From NCBI RefSeq assembly GCF_018294505.1, contig NC_057814.1, positions 38,009,054 through 38,073,053 of the forward strand: 64,000 bases of DNA, given 5' to 3'. The notes below the pieces were generated by a model. The model was not told the DNA's origin and made no database searches. It saw nothing but the letters and a program-made list of their open reading frames with translations. Each line of letters starts with the position of its first letter. The first letter of the stretch is position 1. Positions 59,101-64,000 of the stretch are shown here, in pieces. The position numbers and the translations under genes were made by a program. The DNA comes from Triticum aestivum (taxonomy: Eukaryota > Streptophyta > Magnoliopsida > Poales > Poaceae).

Positions 59101-59960
59101 TACTAGTAAAGTACACATTAATATAATGTATATCCAATATACTTCTGTCGACCTTGCCTGCCTTCTCATCTGCCAAGTATCTAGGGTAGTTCTGCTTCAG
59201 TGACCGTTCCCCTCATTACAGAAGCACTTAGTCTCGGGTTTGGGTTCAACCTTGGGTTTCTTCACTAGAGAAGCAACTGATTTGCCGTTTCATGAACTAT
59301 CCCTTCTTTCCCTTGCCCTTCTTGAAACTAGTGGTTTTACTAACCATCAACAATTGATGCTCCTACTTGATTTCTACTTTCGCGGTGTCAAACATCGCGA
59401 GTTGCTCAAGGATCATCATGTCTATCTCTGATTTGTTATAGTTCATCACGAACCTCTAGTAGCTTGGTGGCAGTGACTTTGGAGAACCATCACTATCTCA
59501 TCTGGAAGATTAACTCCCACTCGATTCAAGCGATTGTAGTACTCAGACAATCTGAGCACATGCTCAACGGTTGAGCTTTTCTCCCTTAGTTTGTAGGCTT
59601 AAGAAACTTGTCAGAGGTCTCATACCTCTTGACGTGGGCACGAGCATAAAATCCCAATTTCAGCTCTTGGAACATCTCATATGTTCCGCGACGTTTCAAA
59701 AATGTCTTCGGTGCCTCAATTCTAAACCGTGCAACATTACGCACAGAACTATCACGTAGTCATCAAAACGTGTATGTCAGATGTTCGCAACATCCACAAA
59801 CGACGCTAGAGGTTCAGCACACCAAGCGGTGCATTAAGGACATAAGCCTTCTGTGCAGCAATGAGGACAATCCTGAGTTTACGGACCCAGTCCGCATAAT
59901 TGCTACTATCAACATTCAACTAAATTTTCTCTAGGAACATATCTTAAACAGTAGAACTAA
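56131..59960 (-). pseudogene. Gag-pol pseudogene of Angela-type element (-)
   Basis: Gag starts near 59960 (NVDSSNYADWVRKLR-type text). The zinc-knuckle region is at about 59200. Protease/GAG-pre-integrase pieces lie at 58677-59057 (NKRRLAKGEMTICVGSVSKV, LNLNNCYLVFALS). The integrase-RT linker is at 57524-57748 (TTKPRRTTRMCTTSEWY). Remnants of RT and RNase H run to the polypurine tract at 56131-56141. Many stops, shifts and missing stretches, including the YVDD box region. Inactive. Confidence 0.85.
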
Positions 59961-61238
59961 AGCGTACGCTACGACATAATTTGCAAAGACCTTTTGACTA
60001 TGTTCATGATAATTAAGTTCATCTGATTATTTAATGAACTCCCACTCAGATAGACATCCCTCTAGTCATCTAAGTGATACATGATCCGAGTCAACTAGGC
60101 CGTGTCCGATCATCCCGTGAGACGGACTAGTCATCATCGGTGAACATCTCCATGTTGATCGTATCTTCTATACGACTCATGTTCGACCTTTCGGTCTCTT
60201 GTGTTCCGAGGCCATGTCTGTACATGCTAGGCTCGTCAAGTCAACCTAAGTGTTTCGCATGTGTAAATCTGGCTTACACCCGTTGTATGCGAATGTTAGA
60301 ATCAATCACACCCGATCATAACGTGGTGCTTTGAAACAACGAACCTTCGCAACAGTGCACAGTTAGGGGGAACACGTCTCTTGAAATTTTAGTGAGGGAT
60401 CATCTTATTTATGCTACCGTCGTTCTAAGCAAATAAGATGTAAACATGACAAACATCGCATGCAAATCATAAAGTGACATGATATGGCCAGTATCATCTT
60501 GCGCCTTTTGATCTCCATCTTCGAGGCGCGGCATGATCACCTTCGTCACCGGCATGACACCATGATCTCCATCATCATGATCTCCATCATCGTGTCTTCA
60601 TGAAGTTGTCTCGCCAACTGTTACTTCTACTACTATGGCTAACGGTTAGCAATAAAGTAAAGTAATTACATGGCGTTTTTTCATTGACACGCAGGTCATA
60701 CAATAAATTAAGACAACTCCTATGGCTTCTGCCGGTTGTCATACTCATCGACATGAAAGTCGTGATTCCTATTACAAGAACATGATCAATCTCATACATC
60801 ACATATATAATTCATCACATCCTTTTGGCCATATCACATCACATAGCATACCCTGCAAAAACAAGTTAGACGTCCTCTAATTGTTGTTGCATGTTTTACG
60901 TGGCTGCTATGGGTTTCTAGCAAGAACGTTTCTTACCTACGTAAAAGCCACAACGGTGATATGCCAATTTCTATTTACCCTTCATAAGGACCCTCTTCAT
61001 CGAATCCGATCCGACTAAAGTGGGAGAAACAGACACCTGCTAGCCACCTTATGCATCAAGTGCATGTCAGTCGGTGGAACCTGTCTCACGCAAGTGTACG
61101 TGTTAGGTCGGTCCGGGTCGCTTCATCCCACAATGCCGCCGAATCAAGATAAGACTAGTAACGGTAAGAAAATTGAACAAATCATCGCCCACAACTACTT
61201 TGTGTTCTACTCGTGCATAGAATCTACGCATAGACCTA
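59961..61238 (-). other. Untranslated leader of Angela-type element (-)
   Basis: About 1.28 kb, clearly alignable by eye with the leader of the plus-strand Angela (e.g. the 'gatctccatcatcatgat' repeats at 60560-60595 and the 'gtgttccgaggccatgtctgtacatgctagg' stretch at about 60200). No gene. Confidence 0.75.
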
Positions 61239-61250
61239 GCTCTGATACCA
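61239..61250 (-). other. Primer-binding site (initiator tRNA-Met)
   Basis: TGGTATCAGAGC on minus, one base inside the 5' LTR. It is the canonical Copia primer site, intact here although the element is otherwise decayed. Confidence 0.9.
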
Positions 61251-61251
61251 C

Positions 61252-63027
61252 TGTTGGGGAACGTAGCAGAAATTCAAAATTTTGTAAGCATCACCAAGAT
61301 CAATCTATGGAATAACTAGCAATGAGAGAGAGGGGAGTGCATCTTCATACCCTTGAAGATCACGATGCGAAAGCGTTGCAAGAACGCGGTCGGTGGAGTC
61401 GGACACGAAGCGATTCAAATCGTGGAAGAATCCGATCTAAGCACCGAACAACGGTGCCTCCGCGTTCAACACACATGCAGCCCGGTGACGTCTTCCGTGC
61501 CTTGATCCAGCAAGGAGAGAGGGAGAGGTTGGGGAAGACTCCGTCCAGCAGCAGCACAACGGCATGGTGGTGATGGAGGAGCGTGGCACTCCAGCAGGGC
61601 TTCGCCAAGCACTGCGAGAGACGAGGAGGGAGAGGGGTAGGGCTGCGCCAAGAGAGAGGGAGACTCATGTCATGGCAGCCCCAAAACCCCCACTATATAT
61701 AGGGGAAGGGGAGGGGCTGCGCCCCCATCTAGGGTTCCCCCCCTAGGGGTGCCGGCCAGCCCTAGATGCATCTGAGGGGGGCGGCCAGAGGGGGAGAGAG
61801 GGGGGCGCACCCTAGGTGGGCCTTAGGCCCATCTGAGCCTAGGGTTTACCCCCTTCCCCTTTCCCTGCGCCTTGGGCCTCTTGTGGGAGGCGCACCAGCC
61901 CACCTAGGGGCTGGTCCCTTCCCACACTTGGCCCATGCAGGCCTCCGGGGTTGGTGGCCCCTCCCGGTGGACCCCCGGAACCCTCCGGTGGTCCCGGTAC
62001 ATTACCGGTGACGCCCGAAACTCTTCCGGTGGCAAAAACGGGACTTCCCATATATAAATCTTTACCTCCGGACCATTCCGGAACTCCTCGTGACGTCCGG
62101 GATCTCATCCGGGACTCCGAACAACATTCGGTAACCACGCATATCTATTCCTTATAACCCTAGCGTCATCGAAACTTAAGTGTGTAGACCCTACGGGTTC
62201 GGGAACCATGCAGACATGACCGAGACGTTCTCCGGCCAATAACCAACAGCGGGATCTGGATACCCATGTTGGCTCCCACATGTTCCACGATGATCTCATC
62301 GGATGAACCACGATGTCGGGGATTCAATCAATCCCGTATACAATTCCCTTTGTCAATCGATATGTTACTTGCCCGAGATTCGATCGTCGGTATCCCAATA
62401 CCTCGTTCAATCTCGTTACCGGCAAGTCTCTTTACTCGTTCCGTAACGCATGATCCCGTGGCTAACTCCATAGTCACATTGAGCTCATTATGATGATGCA
62501 TTACCGAGTGGGCCCAGAGATACCTCTCCGTCATACGGAGTGACAAATCCCAGTCTCGATTCGTGCCAACCCAACAGACACTTTCGGAGATACCTGTAGT
62601 GTACCTTTATAGCCACCCAGTTACGTTGTGACGTTTGGTACACCCATAGCATTCCTACGGTATCCGGGAGTTGCACAATCTCATGGTCTAAGGAAATGAT
62701 ACTTGACATTAGAAAATCTCTTAGCAAACGAACTACACAATCTTGTGCTATGCTTAGGATTGGGTCTTGTCCATCACATCATTCTCCTAATGATGTGATC
62801 CCGTTATCAATGACATCCAATGTCCATGGTCAGGAAACCATAACCATCTATTGATCAACGAGCTAGTCAACTAGAGGCTTACTAGGGACATGTTGTGGTC
62901 TATGTATTCACACATGTATTACGGTTTCCAGTTAATACAATTATAGCATGAATAATAGACAATTATCATGAACAAGGAAATACAATAATAACCATTTTAT
63001 TATTGCCTCTAGGGCATATTTCCAACA
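61252..63027 (-). repeat. 5' LTR of Angela-type element (-)
   Basis: 1776 bp, TGTTGGAAATATGCCCTAG ... CCCCAACA on minus. Its GC-rich 3' half contains CTATATATAGGGG (61693-61705 on plus). Confidence 0.92.
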
Positions 63028-63990
63028 GGGATACAATAGATCTGGTACACAGCATGGCATACTTTATAGAACCTATGGCTGAGGCATAGGGAATGACTTT
63101 CATTCTCTTTCTATCTTCTGCCGTGGTCGGGCTTTGAGTCTTACTCAATTTCACACCTTGTAACACATGCAAGAAACTCTTTCTTTTACTGTTCCATTTT
63201 GAACTACTTCAAAATTTTGTCAAGGTATGTACTCATTGAAAAAACTTATCAAGCGTCTTGATCTATCTCTATAGATCTTGATGCTCAATACGTAAGCAGC
63301 TTCACTGAGGTTCTTCTTTGAAAAACTCCTTTAAAAAACTTCTTTATGCTTTGCAGAATAATTCTACATTATTTCCGATCAACAATATGTCATTCACATA
63401 TACTTATCAGAAATGCTGTAGTGCTCCCACTCACTTTCTTGTAAATACAGGCTTCACCACAAGTCTGTATAAAACTATATGCTTTGATCAACTTATCAAA
63501 GCGTATATTCCAACTCCGAGATGCTTGCACCAGTCCACAAATGGATCGCTGGAGCTTGCATATTTTGTTAGCACCTTTAGGATTGACGAAACCTTTTGGT
63601 TGCATCATATACAACTCTTCTTTAATAAATCCATTAAGGAATGCAGTTTTGTTTATCCATTTGCTAGATTTCATAAAATGCGGCAATTGCTAACATGATT
63701 CGGACATACTTAAGCATAGATACGAGTGAGTAACTCTCATCCTAGGTAACACCTTGAACTTGTCGAAAACCTTTTGCGACAATTCTAGCTTTGTAGATAG
63801 TAACACTACTATCAGCGTCCGTCTTCCTCTTGAAGATCCATTTAATCTCAATGGCTCGCCGATCATTGGGCAAGTCAATCGAAGTCCATACTTTGTTCTC
63901 ATACATGGATTCTATCTCAGATTTCATGGCCTCAAGCCATTTTGTGGAATCTGGGCTCATCATCGCTTCCTCATAGTTCGTAGGTTCGTC
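63028..63990 (-). pseudogene. Maximus-like element: Copia RT/RNase H fragment
   Basis: Minus-strand pieces continue the polyprotein across the inserted element. 63742-63963 reads STKWLEAMKSEIESMYENKV and IKWIFKRKTDADSSVTIYKA (RT start). 63390-63686 reads NGFIKEELYMMQPKGFVNP and LQRSICGLVQASRSWNIRFD. 63030-63172 reads VLQGVKLSKTQSPTTAEDR and PYASAIGSIKYAMLCTR (connection to RNase H). Frame changes and a gap where the YVDD box should be (about 63190-63390) mean it is not functional. Confidence 0.85.
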
Positions 63991-64000
63991 ATGGTCAAGT

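Larger units (their letters stand above)
54378..63027 (-). mobile_element. Second Angela-type Copia element (minus), decayed
   Basis: 8.65 kb. Minus-strand 3' LTR is 54378-56130 and 5' LTR is 61252-63027, with polypurine tract and intact initiator-Met primer site between them. The flanks GGGTA (54373-54377) and GGGAT (63028-63032) are an imperfect duplication. The surrounding Maximus-like RT/RNase H reading resumes on the right. Confidence 0.92.
41728..64000 (-). mobile_element. Maximus-like Copia retrotransposon (minus), heavily nested, runs off the window
   Basis: The 3' LTR is 41728-53859 minus its insertion. Internal DNA follows at 53860-54377 and, after an inserted Angela-type element, at 63028-64000. 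The LTR starts TGAAGGAAATATGCCCTAG and ends TTCCCCAACA on the minus strand; this variant start is what I remember for Maximus, a close relative of Angela/BARE. The left flank CTTCC (41723-41727) would be its duplication; the other side is outside the window. Confidence 0.8.

Noticed and set aside
61252..63027. Treating the two minus-strand LTRs as separate solo LTRs
   Set aside because: The polypurine tract, leader, primer site and gag-pol remnants between them place both in one element.
1..64000. CRISPR-like arrays or bacterial operons
   Set aside because: Direct repeats present are plant mini- and microsatellites with no unique spacers or associated genes.

Overview
The window is a repeat-dense stretch of a large cereal genome, almost certainly Triticeae (wheat, Aegilops or barley relatives). 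The evidence is Angela/BARE-1/WIS-type Copia LTRs (starting TGTTGGAAATATGCCCTAG), a Gypsy LTR starting TGATACGTCTCC, Stowaway MITEs starting CTCCCTCCGT, CACTA elements, and insertion-within-insertion nesting. I see no bacterial genes, CRISPR array, rRNA or tRNA gene. Family names come from memory of these sequences, not from a database search.

Layout. 1-3531: Gypsy element on the minus strand (internal part plus 5' LTR). 3532-8310: debris of Mutator-like elements: an intron-containing Ulp1 (peptidase C48) pseudogene on plus and a FAR1/MULE transposase pseudogene on minus. 9051-9202: Stowaway MITE. 9813: Helitron-like 3' end on minus. 12209-12676: four 118-bp tandem units resembling Helitron 5' ends. 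13226-19243: complete but dead short-LTR Copia element (TSD GTGGT) with a 1.4-kb retroposon in its gag. 20508-24391: CACTA element (TSD AGC) with no visible transposase, carrying a B3-domain gene and exons of an unidentified gene. 24700-24729: second Helitron-like terminus, on plus. 25571-25939: foldback MITE. 26901-30808: NLR-type gene on minus with WHD and LRR but no P-loop, broken by frameshifts and a stop. 31-36 kb: small repeats and an LTR-like stretch. 36958-36975: a CACTA end abutting a decayed minus-strand LINE (to about 40.0 kb). 40453-41727: a plus-strand LINE fragment.

From 41728 to the end there is a four-level nest. A Maximus-like Copia element (minus, running off the window) lies in the plus-strand LINE. 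Its 3' LTR contains a Gypsy-type solo LTR (TSD GGGGC). That solo LTR contains a nearly intact Angela element (plus, 43062-51775, TSD GTTTT). A second, older Angela-type element (minus, 54378-63027) lies in the Maximus-like internal domain.

Only two features look like host-type genes: the B3-domain gene inside the CACTA element, which can still be read through two GT-AG introns, and the P-loop-less NLR, which looks like a pseudogene. Everything else with coding potential belongs to transposable elements, mostly in decayed form.
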